Shown here one piece after another: positions 1 through 5,308 of a DNA stretch of 9,359 nucleotides. The stretch's first letter is position 1, and every line of letters begins with the position of its first letter. Source of the DNA: Haloarcula sp. (GTDB lineage Archaea; Halobacteriota; Halobacteria; Halobacteriales; Haloarculaceae); NCBI GenBank assembly GCA_028275075.1, contig JAQCNK010000071.1, positions 1 to 9,359 of the forward strand, written 5' to 3'. The position numbers and the translations under genes are program-made. The notes under the pieces were generated by a model. It saw only the letters and a program-made list of their open reading frames with translations. It was not told where the DNA came from and made no database searches.

Positions 1-33
1 TCGTGCGGTCGGGTGTGCATTGAGTTTCAATGG

Positions 34-1050
34 CTACGATAAGACTCGGTCAACATCGAGCGGGGTGGCTCGCCGGACGACCGCTTCGACCGGGTCAGCC
101 GATCCGGCCAGGTTGTCCGAGTCCCCATCGAGGACGGTCAGCGCCGCGCGTCGGCCGGGGGCGATACGGCCGCAGTCGAGACCGGCGATATCGGCACCCG
201 CCGTCGTCGCCATCCCCAGAACCTCCCGAGCGCTCACGTCGAAGTGGGTGGCCGTGTAGGCCATCTCGCGGAACATATTTGGTGGGTTGAGCATGACGTT
301 GTCCGTCCCGAGCGCGACCGTCGTATGATCGAGTAGCTCTCGGATCGGCGGCCGGCCGACCTCCAGAACAGCGTTCGCTCGCGGGCAGGCCACGATAGGG
401 ACTGACTGGTCGGCGACACGGTCGAGATGCTCCTGCCGGGCGTGGACCATATGGATGAGTAGGTCCGGGGCCAGATCGAGCGCGGGATGGATATCCGTCG
501 CGTTCGGCTCGCCGGCGTGGATAGCAAACGGGACCGCACGGTCCGAGCAGCCGGCGCGTTCGGCGGTGAAGTCGGCATCGTTCGCACCCGACGCTCCGTA
601 GCCGTCGGCGACGTCAAGGACGCCGAGTTCGTCGCTTCCGAAGATGAACGGCTCGATGTCGAGCGGCGCCGCCGCATCGCGCAGGGCACGGGCACCGTCG
701 ACCCCGAACTCCCGGAAGTCGAGGCAGGTCAGCGTCCCGGTGCGATGCATATACCGAAGCGTCCGGCCCATTGCCGTCACGAGGTCGCTTCGGTCGGCCG
801 ACTGCAGCCGCCGGTGTTTCAGACTGTCGGGCGGTACCACCGCTTCGTCGAGTGACAACCCCACGGCCGCGTCCTTGGCGACACTGTCGCCGATATGAGT
901 GTGGGCGTTGACGAAGGCCGGGAGGATGATATCAGTCGAGTCAGTCTCAGCTTCCTCAATGGCCTCGATATGCCCGTCATCGATAACGACGCGACCACGC
1001 GTCGGCTCGAACGACTCCCCCACAAGGATGGTCCCGGCTAGTTCCTGCAT
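34..1050 (-). CDS. Amidohydrolase family protein (MTA/SAH deaminase / chlorohydrolase-like)
   Basis: Predicted 338-residue cytoplasmic metal-dependent hydrolase or deaminase. The N-terminal strands contain the family signature PAFVNAHTHIGD with metal ligands His50 and His52. Next come IHAGE (His178 as third metal ligand, Glu181 as catalytic acid), HMVHA (His200/His203) and LGTDN (Asp250, the metal/catalytic Asp). The C-terminus carries the usual APGRRAALTVLD composite-domain segment. This His-x-His, His, Glu, His, Asp set is that of the adenosine deaminase-like amidohydrolases that include 5-methylthioadenosine/S-adenosylhomocysteine deaminases, guanine deaminases and chlorohydrolases. At 338 residues it is clearly shorter than MtaD-type enzymes (about 400-450), so the substrate is uncertain. 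I chose the ATG at 1050 because a TATA-like box lies 24 nt upstream. The open frame extends another 52 codons, but that extension is basic and low-complexity and overlaps the preceding lipoprotein gene. The family is seen directly; the substrate is not known. Confidence 0.88.
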   Translation of the reverse strand: MQELAGTILVGESFEPTRGRVVIDDGHIEAIEEAETDSTDIILPAFVNAHTHIGDSVAKDAAVGLSLDEAVVPPDSLKHRRLQSADRSDLVTAMGRTLRYMHRTGTLTCLDFREFGVDGARALRDAAAPLDIEPFIFGSDELGVLDVADGYGASGANDADFTAERAGCSDRAVPFAIHAGEPNATDIHPALDLAPDLLIHMVHARQEHLDRVADQSVPIVACPRANAVLEVGRPPIRELLDHTTVALGTDNVMLNPPNMFREMAYTATHFDVSAREVLGMATTAGADIAGLDCGRIAPGRRAALTVLDGDSDNLAGSADPVEAVVRRATPLDVDRVLS

Positions 1051-1073
1051 ACCCTGGGTCCGGAGCGGGAACT

Positions 1074-1086
1074 GATATGCGTTTCC
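1074..1086 (-). promoter_or_regulatory. TATA box and BRE-like element of the amidohydrolase gene
   Basis: On the minus strand GGAAACG (BRE-like, purine-rich) is followed by CATATC (1079 to 1074), 24 nt before the ATG. The spacing fits a leaderless or nearly leaderless haloarchaeal transcript. It suggests that this gene does not depend only on read-through from the lipoprotein gene 95 bp upstream. Confidence 0.5.
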
Positions 1087-1145
1087 ACGCGCGGGGCCGC
1101 GGTCGTCGCTACTCTCGCGAGTGCTGCGGGAACGGTTGTGGCCGG

Positions 1146-2249
1146 CTACGCGTCGCTTCCGGCGGCCTCGCCCGTCGCTCCCGCACCCGCTGATTCGGAG
1201 CCCCAAGCCATCCCGCCACTGAGCAGGGTGACGCCGTCAGCCGTGGAAATGGTGATCGACGCTGGGCTGTCGATACCGTCGGTCGCGTTGGCAGCCGGTC
1301 GGTCGTCGGTCACGACGAGTGAACCGTTGGACGCCGCGAAGTAGGCGTACCGGGTGTCACCGGCTTCGATCGGAGAGTCGAACGTGACGGTGCCGTCGCT
1401 GTTGTTCGCGGAGAACGTGAGCGTGGTGTTTCGGGGGACCGTGTCACCGCCGTCGTGTTCGATACGGAGAGACGATTCGTTCACGACATCTGTGGAGAGG
1501 TCCGGCTGCAGGTCAGCAGTCGGTGGCACGTCGGCGAGCCAGTCGGGAGCGGGGACCTGTTTGACGGCTGCCTGTCGTCGTTCATACGTGTAGGTCACTG
1601 TCTCGCCGTCTCGACTCCCGGTGAGTGTGAGTTGCTGAACCCCGCCCTCGCCCGTCAGCACCAGCCGGGCGCTCCCCGGCGTCGCGCCGTCGAGGAGGCT
1701 GTTGACCGTCGGCTCACTGAACTCGTCGGCGGTCAGCACGACTGTCCCTGAGTCGGTCGACTCGTTGGCGACGGTAAAGTCACCGGCAGCCAGCACCGTT
1801 TCAAGCGGCGAAGTGACGGTGTCGAGAGGGGAGCCCACCCGCTCTCTGACGCGATAGTTAGTCTCGCCGGGAGCGATCATCCGTACGTAGGTCGCTGTGT
1901 CGTTGGTGTAGTACTCGACACCGGATTCGTTGCCGTCGGACGCCGTCGTCTGCGAAAACTCGGACGTGCCGTCATCGCCCACCGTCAAGACGAGGCGCCG
2001 CTCGCTATCGGGGGCAGTCTGCGTGACGTGTATCCCGGCCCCGTTGTCGACGATGGCGGCCCTGTTGGCCGTCGTGAGTGCAGTGACGTTCGTCAGTGTC
2101 TCGTTGGAGACGCCGGGGACCTCGTTGGGTGCGAGGTCCGCGTCGGACGAGCTGTCAGTTGCCGTCGGTGTGCCCGGGCTCTGGACGCCGGCACAGCCCG
2201 CTATCGTCACCGAGACGAGAACGAGAAAGAGCAGTGGTTTACGTGTCAT
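1146..2249 (-). CDS. Haloarchaeal lipoprotein, probably N-glycosylated (DUF7537-like)
   Basis: Predicted 367-residue secreted lipoprotein anchored on the outer face of the membrane. Residues 1-19 form a signal peptide: MTRK, a hydrophobic run LLFLVLVSVTIAG, then a lipobox (IAGC) with Cys19 as lipidation site. A Thr/Ser/Asp-rich linker follows (about 20-45). The mature part is beta-rich, with no transmembrane segment or catalytic motif that I recognise. I count ten Asn-x-Ser/Thr sequons, consistent with heavy N-glycosylation of a surface protein. The arrangement (lipobox, linker, a stretch like SNETLTNVTALTTANRAA, then repeated beta strands) resembles haloarchaeal lipoproteins grouped as DUF7537. 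That assignment is from memory and has not been checked by a search. The amidohydrolase lies downstream on the same strand after 95 bp. Partner and ligand are unknown, and binding or transport support is only a guess. Confidence 0.82.
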   Translation of the reverse strand: MTRKPLLFLVLVSVTIAGCAGVQSPGTPTATDSSSDADLAPNEVPGVSNETLTNVTALTTANRAAIVDNGAGIHVTQTAPDSERRLVLTVGDDGTSEFSQTTASDGNESGVEYYTNDTATYVRMIAPGETNYRVRERVGSPLDTVTSPLETVLAAGDFTVANESTDSGTVVLTADEFSEPTVNSLLDGATPGSARLVLTGEGGVQQLTLTGSRDGETVTYTYERRQAAVKQVPAPDWLADVPPTADLQPDLSTDVVNESSLRIEHDGGDTVPRNTTLTFSANNSDGTVTFDSPIEAGDTRYAYFAASNGSLVVTDDRPAANATDGIDSPASITISTADGVTLLSGGMAWGSESAGAGATGEAAGSDA

Positions 2250-2267
2250 CAGCTGTACTATCAGTCG

Positions 2268-2275
2268 GATATAAA
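2268..2275 (-). promoter_or_regulatory. TATA box of the lipoprotein gene
   Basis: TTTATATC reads on the minus strand from 2275 to 2268, centred about 22 nt before the ATG at 2249. This is slightly close for a strictly leaderless start, but there is no other in-frame start nearby and the signal peptide begins right at this ATG. Confidence 0.6.
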
Positions 2276-2335
2276 CTAACGGCTTTGGAGGCTCAAACGA
2301 GGATTTGTGCGTGAGCGACTGGCACGGTCCCCATC

Positions 2336-2356
2336 CCGAGAGGGAAGCTCTCTCGG
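2336..2356. repeat. Inverted repeat, 7-bp arms
   Basis: The arms CCGAGAG and CTCTCGG match perfectly around a 7-nt loop. The repeat lies roughly 90-105 bp upstream of the lipoprotein start and about 170-190 bp upstream of the acetyltransferase start. It is not followed by a T-run on either strand, so it reads more like an operator or chance symmetry than a terminator. Confidence 0.4.
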
Positions 2357-2428
2357 CGACCGAGGTGACTCATACTGATAGCTGTACGTTGACAGAGATA
2401 TTCCCCACCCCGGGGTTGCGAACTACGG

Positions 2429-2454
2429 CAGTTTGTTACAGCCACCAGTATCAG
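2429..2454 (+). repeat. 26-bp promoter-region element, copy 1
   Basis: This copy matches 22 of 26 bases of the segment at 4246-4271, starting with the identical CAGTTTGTTA. Here the TATA-like core reads TTACA rather than TTATA. No start codon lies at the distance seen in the other copy; the nearest gene start is the acetyltransferase ATG at 2526. Confidence 0.45.
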
Positions 2455-2480
2455 CGCGGCCGCGGGAATCGCGCTGGTCG

Positions 2481-2486
2481 ATATAT
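2481..2486 (+). promoter_or_regulatory. Candidate TATA box of the acetyltransferase gene
   Basis: ATATAT, in the context CGATATATGAG, lies about 43 nt upstream of the ATG at 2526. If used, transcription would start near 2510 and give a short leader of roughly 15-18 nt, making this one of the few genes here with a leader. Confidence 0.4.
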
Positions 2487-2525
2487 GAGCACCAGTGCTA
2501 TCCGTTCGTCGCTGAAACGACGCGT

Positions 2526-3083
2526 ATGCCCAGCGAGAAAGCGCGGATGCTCGCCGGTGAACTGTACGACCCGCGAGACCCCGAACTCGTCGCCGACCGC
2601 GAACGCGCCAGAGAACTCGTTCGGTTGTACAACCAGACAGAGGCGACCGACCGGGAGCGCCGGGAGCAAATTCTGTCCGAACTGTTCGGATCGGTCGGGG
2701 AGCGCCCGGCGGTCGAACCACCGTTCCGGTGTGACTACGGCGAGCAGATCACCGTTGGCGACCGCTTCTTCGCGAACTTCGGCTGTGTCTTCCTCGACGT
2801 CTGCCCGATAACCGTCGGCGACCGGTGTTTGCTGGGTCCCTCGGTCCACATCTACACGGCGACCCACCCACTCGACGCAGCGAGCCGAGCGGAAGGCAAA
2901 GAGTACGGCAAGCCCGTCACCGTAGGTGACGATGTCTGGGTCGGCGGGCAGGCAGTACTCAATCCTGGCGTCGAGGTCGGCGACCGGTCGGTGGTGGCGT
3001 CGGGCGCGGTGGTGACAAACGACGTTCCGGCCGGCGTCGTGGTGCAAGGGAACCCCGCAGAAGTGGTGAAAGAACTCGACTGA
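2526..3083 (+). CDS. Maltose/galactoside-type O-acetyltransferase (left-handed beta-helix)
   Basis: Predicted 185-residue cytoplasmic acetyl-CoA-dependent sugar O-acetyltransferase of the LacA/Maa/NodL group, probably a homotrimer. Residues 1-55 match the N-terminal maltose-acetyltransferase domain (MLAGELYDPRDPEL). From about residue 72 the hexapeptide repeats build a left-handed beta-helix (ITVGDR, ITVGDR, VTVGDDVWVGG, VEVGDR). By comparison with E. coli LacA, His114 in TATHPLD corresponds to the catalytic His115, Asn84 to Asn85 and Trp138 to Trp139. The end VVVQGNPAEVVKELD is the usual C-terminus. Length fits the family (180-205). I chose the ATG at 2526 because MPSEKARMLAG begins the conserved domain; the frame is open further upstream but not protein-like. 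The true acceptor sugar cannot be read from sequence. The DUF5814 gene follows after 75 bp and appears to have its own promoter. Confidence 0.9.
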   Translation: MPSEKARMLAGELYDPRDPELVADRERARELVRLYNQTEATDRERREQILSELFGSVGERPAVEPPFRCDYGEQITVGDRFFANFGCVFLDVCPITVGDRCLLGPSVHIYTATHPLDAASRAEGKEYGKPVTVGDDVWVGGQAVLNPGVEVGDRSVVASGAVVTNDVPAGVVVQGNPAEVVKELD

Positions 3084-3125
3084 CACGGGCCGGTGCTGAC
3101 GGCGGCCGGAACGCTCCCGGGACGC

Positions 3126-3130
3126 TTTTA
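3126..3130 (+). promoter_or_regulatory. TATA-like box of the DUF5814 gene
   Basis: TTTTA in the context GACGCTTTTACTC is centred 31 nt before the GTG at 3159. That is the spacing of leaderless haloarchaeal promoters. It is the main reason for choosing the GTG start over a longer frame that would run through this box. Confidence 0.55.
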
Positions 3131-3158
3131 CTCACCCGGCGACTACAGCAGTCTACGC

Positions 3159-3614
3159 GTGGCCATCACGGACAAGATATACGTCAAGAACCACCGCCAG
3201 CTTGCCTCCCAGTTAGAGACGAGCTTCCCCAAGGGTGCGTTCAAAGGCGCGACGCTCGATATCCTCTTCCAGGGCGAGGGGCTGGCGAAACTCGACGACG
3301 CCTCCCGGGACCGAGTGCTCGACTTCGCCGAGGATTTCATGGACTGTGACTGTCAGGCCGCCCCCCACTGTGGCTGCCCGGAGCGGAAGTTCATCAGCTA
3401 CCTACTGGAGCTTCGCGAGCAGGGATTGGGCCCGGACGCTATCGTCGACGTGATGACCGACGACTATATGCTCTATGCGTATCCCGGCGACATCCTCTCG
3501 TTTCTGGACAACAGCATCCGCACGCTCGAAGCCATCGAGACGCTGGCCGCCGTCGACGGCGAGCGCGACGTCGAACGCGAGGCCGGCGAGCGACGCGGCC
3601 ATCTGGTCAGGTGA
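3159..3614 (+). CDS. DUF5814-like small protein with CxC-x5-CxC cluster
   Basis: Predicted 151-residue soluble protein. The start is a GTG, giving MAITDKIYVKNHRQ, supported by a TATA-like box 31 nt upstream. The body is a conserved haloarchaeal block: a basic start, SFPKGAFKGATLDILFQG (23-40), a helix, then Cys63, Cys65, Cys71 and Cys73 in CDCQAAPHCGCPERKF, a likely zinc-binding knuckle. It then runs through helical FISYLLELREQGLGPDAI and DDYMLYAYPGDILSFLDN. I recognise this as the domain called DUF5814, which as I recall also occurs attached to a haloarchaeal DEAD/DEAH-box helicase; here it stands alone. No helicase motif is present and none lies nearby. The tail (about 132-151) is charged and variable. 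The function is unknown. A nucleic-acid-related role is inferred only from the helicase association and the Cys cluster. Confidence 0.8.
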   Translation: MAITDKIYVKNHRQLASQLETSFPKGAFKGATLDILFQGEGLAKLDDASRDRVLDFAEDFMDCDCQAAPHCGCPERKFISYLLELREQGLGPDAIVDVMTDDYMLYAYPGDILSFLDNSIRTLEAIETLAAVDGERDVEREAGERRGHLVR

Positions 3615-3696
3615 CACTGTAGTGATCGTCCGACCGATATGTCGGTAGAGACGATAACAATCCGTCTGAGACAGTCGAGAGAGATACGCGGCCCGC
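3615..3696. other. Convergent intergenic gap with small hairpin
   Basis: This 82-bp spacer lies between the DUF5814 stop and the ribbon-helix-helix stop. It contains ACCGA-TATG-TCGGT (3633-3646), a 5-bp stem with a 4-nt loop. There is no clear T-run on either strand, so a terminator role is only possible. Confidence 0.35.
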
Positions 3697-4134
3697 TCAG
3701 TACTCGTCGTCGAAGCTGCCGATTCGGTAGGAGGTGTCCGCTTTCTCGCCCTCGTCTAAGTCTTCGAGATGGATGACCTCGTCTTGGTCACTTTCGTCGA
3801 GTTGGGTAGATAGCTCCGTGACATAGCGCTTGTACTCTTCGAGTTGCTCGCGGAGGTGCTCGGCCCGCAGTTCGAGGCGTTCGTGCTCGCGGACGAAGCT
3901 CTTCGGGACCTCGACTTTGGGCGGGAAGCTCTCGGTACTGGTCTCCTCTGCGGTCGCAGCCTCTATCTCGTGGTCCGGCGCGACCGTCACTTGGCCGTCG
4001 TGGGCGACAAGCATGTCCACGTAGTCGCGAAAGACCGCCGAGAGGGAGATGTCGCGCTCTTCCGCTATCTCGCGGAGCGTCTCGAACTTGTCCTCGCTGA
4101 CCCGGAACGAGATAGTCTTGTTCTTATTCCCCAT
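3697..4134 (-). CDS. Ribbon-helix-helix (CopG/Arc-like) regulator with C-terminal coiled coil
   Basis: Predicted 145-residue DNA-binding protein. Residues 5-44 form a ribbon-helix-helix unit: strand NKTISFRVS (the DNA-contacting beta ribbon), helix 1 EDKFETLREIAEERD, the turn ISLSAV and helix 2 FRDYVDML. A Thr/Glu-rich linker (55-75) leads to PKSFVREHERLELRAEHLREQ and on to about residue 113, a charged heptad-like helix likely to form a coiled coil. The acidic tail DLDEGEKADTSYRIGSFDDEY ends the protein. Such RHH domains act as dimers, and the extra helix suggests stable oligomerisation or a partner. Haloarchaeal RHH regulators of cell division (CdrS/CdrL) are relatives at fold level, but no ftsZ2 is nearby, so I do not assign that identity. 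The gene is monocistronic, with a TATA box 27-33 nt upstream of the ATG. Target unknown; autoregulation is possible. Confidence 0.82.
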   Translation of the reverse strand: MGNKNKTISFRVSEDKFETLREIAEERDISLSAVFRDYVDMLVAHDGQVTVAPDHEIEAATAEETSTESFPPKVEVPKSFVREHERLELRAEHLREQLEEYKRYVTELSTQLDESDQDEVIHLEDLDEGEKADTSYRIGSFDDEY

Positions 4135-4160
4135 CGTTGAGTTGTACTCGTTTCGCCTGG

Positions 4161-4167
4161 TATTTAA
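4161..4167 (-). promoter_or_regulatory. TATA box of the ribbon-helix-helix gene
   Basis: TTAAATA reads on the minus strand from 4167 to 4161, centred 30 nt before the ATG at 4134. This fits a leaderless transcript. Confidence 0.6.
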
Positions 4168-4245
4168 TCATTTGTCAGACAGTCGCACGCTACGGTGCGT
4201 GCGGAGACGCGAAACGGTTCACTAGCTGCCGGCGATACATTCCTT

Positions 4246-4271
4246 CAGTTTGTTATAGCCGGCAGTATGAG
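4246..4271 (+). repeat. 26-bp promoter-region element, copy 2
   Basis: This copy has 22 of 26 bases identical to 2429-2454. It contains the TTATA core of the VOC gene promoter and ends 9 nt before the VOC start codon. Confidence 0.5.
4253..4257 (+). promoter_or_regulatory. TATA box of the VOC gene
   Basis: TTATA in the context GTTTGTTATAGCC is centred 25 nt before the ATG at 4280, giving a leaderless arrangement. Confidence 0.6.
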
Positions 4272-4279
4272 GCGACAGT

Positions 4280-4696
4280 ATGGACCCTACCGCACACCAC
4301 GTTGCCGTTACTGTGAGCAACCTCGACCGCGCTGTCGATTTCTACCGGGAGACGCTCGGACTCGACGTACTGAGCGAGTTTTCCGTCGGCGGCGACGCCT
4401 TCGCCACCGGCGTCGGTATCGAGGGTGCAAGCGCCGAGTTCGTCCACATGGACGCCGGCAACATCCGAATCGAGCTCGTCGAGTACGACCCAAAGGGCGA
4501 ATCAGCCGCCGAGACCGACCTCAATCAGCCCGGTGGGACACATCTGGGGCTGGAAGTCGACGACCTCGATGCAGTGTACGACTCGCTGCCCAGCGGTGTC
4601 GAGACCATCGCTGAACCGCAGACGACCGAGAGCGGAACCCGGATCTGCTTCCTGCGGGATCCGGACGGTACACTGGTTGAGCTACTCGAACTCTGA
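4280..4696 (+). CDS. VOC superfamily metalloenzyme (glyoxalase I-like fold)
   Basis: Predicted 138-residue cytoplasmic protein made of two beta-alpha-beta-beta-beta modules, the full length of a one-domain vicinal oxygen chelate protein. Module 1 opens with HHVAVTVSNLDRAVDFYRET and contains NIRIELVEY. Module 2 opens with GGTHLGLEVDDLDAVYDSL and ends CFLRDPDGTLVELLEL. The four expected metal positions are filled by His7, Glu65, His88 and Glu134. This His/Glu/His/Glu set is that of glyoxalase I, so the protein is probably an active divalent-metal lyase, isomerase or epimerase. Methylmalonyl-CoA epimerase is an alternative, though that enzyme usually has Gln at the second ligand. The substrate is not determinable here. 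The start has a TATA box 25 nt upstream and is covered by the second copy of a CAGTATG direct repeat (4263-4269 and 4276-4282). The 3' end converges on rpap3 with only 3 nt between stop codons. Confidence 0.87.
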   Translation: MDPTAHHVAVTVSNLDRAVDFYRETLGLDVLSEFSVGGDAFATGVGIEGASAEFVHMDAGNIRIELVEYDPKGESAAETDLNQPGGTHLGLEVDDLDAVYDSLPSGVETIAEPQTTESGTRICFLRDPDGTLVELLEL

Positions 4697-4699
4697 GAG

Positions 4700-5308
4700 T
4701 TAGTCCGCGCTGGCCTCCGCAGCGTCCTCCATGCTCTCTAGGGCCCCAACCACCGACTGGCGGTACGGCTCGACATCGGCGCCGTACTCCTCGTTGGCCA
4801 TCGCGACGTACTCGTCGATATCCGGGTCCTCTGGGTCTTGGTCGTTGAATTTCCGGATTCGATCTAACGTGCGCTCGGCCGCTTCGACGACCCAGCGGTC
4901 CCGGGTCGCCTCGTCGACCTCCGAGATCGACTCCGGGCGCACCGAGACGTTCACGTCGCCCTCATCGGTCTCGTAGGTCCGTGGCTTGCCCACGACAGCG
5001 ACATACGCCGGCGGCTCCAGTTCGCGCAGCATGGAGGCCGCGTCGGGCTGGTACTGCCCGGCGTACATGAAGAACGTGTCGCCGTTCGGATCGACGACAC
5101 GCCCCTGCCAGTACTCGCTGTCCTCGCCAACGTCTTCGGTCTCGGTGAGCGTCCCGACGAGGAACACACGGTTCGCTCGCTGGCCCGTCGGCAACAGGAC
5201 GTACACCGGGGCGCGGTCGTCATCGGATTCTTTGAACGTGTAGCTCGCGTCGTTGAACTCGCGGGCGAAGACGCGGCGGGCGACTTCGCGAGAGGGGGTG
5301 GTAGCCAT
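4700..5308 (-). CDS. rpap3: RPA-associated protein RPAP3 (COG3390 family)
   Basis: Predicted 202-residue cytoplasmic partner of archaeal replication protein A. The N-terminus MATTPSREVARRVFAREFN is the typical opening of the family. Residues about 45-130 look like an OB-fold, with ANRVFLVGTLTETEDVGED, WQGRVVDPNGDTFFMYAGQY, PPAYVAVVGKPR and VNVSVRPESI. The C-terminal part (about 132-195) is helical and acidic. In Haloferax volcanii, RPA3 and RPAP3 are cotranscribed and interact in a complex that binds single-stranded DNA and supports repair; I apply that knowledge here by family and synteny. The ATG follows the rpa3 stop codon directly (TAG then ATG, no spacer), which argues for translational coupling and fixes the start. 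No separate promoter is evident. The gene ends 3 nt from the convergent VOC gene. Confidence 0.92.
   Translation of the reverse strand: MATTPSREVARRVFAREFNDASYTFKESDDDRAPVYVLLPTGQRANRVFLVGTLTETEDVGEDSEYWQGRVVDPNGDTFFMYAGQYQPDAASMLRELEPPAYVAVVGKPRTYETDEGDVNVSVRPESISEVDEATRDRWVVEAAERTLDRIRKFNDQDPEDPDIDEYVAMANEEYGADVEPYRQSVVGALESMEDAAEASAD

Larger units (their letters stand above)
2250..2525. other. Divergent intergenic region with candidate stem-loops
   Basis: This 276-bp gap separates the lipoprotein and acetyltransferase starts. Open frames cross it on both strands, but none has protein-like composition, so I call no gene. It holds a TATA box for each flanking gene. It also holds an inverted repeat CCGAGAG/CTCTCGG (2336-2342 and 2350-2356, 7-nt loop), a 10-bp palindrome ACCCCGGGGT (2407-2416), a copy of a 26-bp element also found before the VOC gene (2429-2454), and a small CGTCG/CGACG hairpin (2507-2511, 2518-2522) just before the acetyltransferase ATG. 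Confidence 0.6.

Noticed and set aside
1114..1121. CTCGCGAG palindrome between the lipoprotein and amidohydrolase genes
   Set aside because: It is only 8 bp, in GC-rich DNA, with no T-run and no partner; not distinguishable from chance.
1051..1206. 52-codon N-terminal extension of the amidohydrolase frame
   Set aside because: It overlaps the 3' end of the lipoprotein gene, is Arg/Ser-rich unlike the acidic body, and runs through the TATA-like box at 1074-1086.
2433..2525. Upstream extension of the acetyltransferase frame from a TTG
   Set aside because: It has no family similarity and crosses the candidate TATA box; the conserved domain begins at the ATG at 2526.
2293..2811. Long open frames on both strands across the intergenic region and the acetyltransferase 5' end
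   Set aside because: Arg/Ser/Thr-rich translations without domain features, produced by high-GC sequence opposite or out of phase with a real gene.
2451..3086. 211-codon antisense frame opposite the acetyltransferase
   Set aside because: It is antisense to a clear enzyme gene; the composition is His/Arg-rich and non-haloarchaeal, with no start context.
3093..3158. Upstream extension of the DUF5814 frame
   Set aside because: It covers the TATA-like box at 3126-3130; the conserved block starts at the GTG at 3159.
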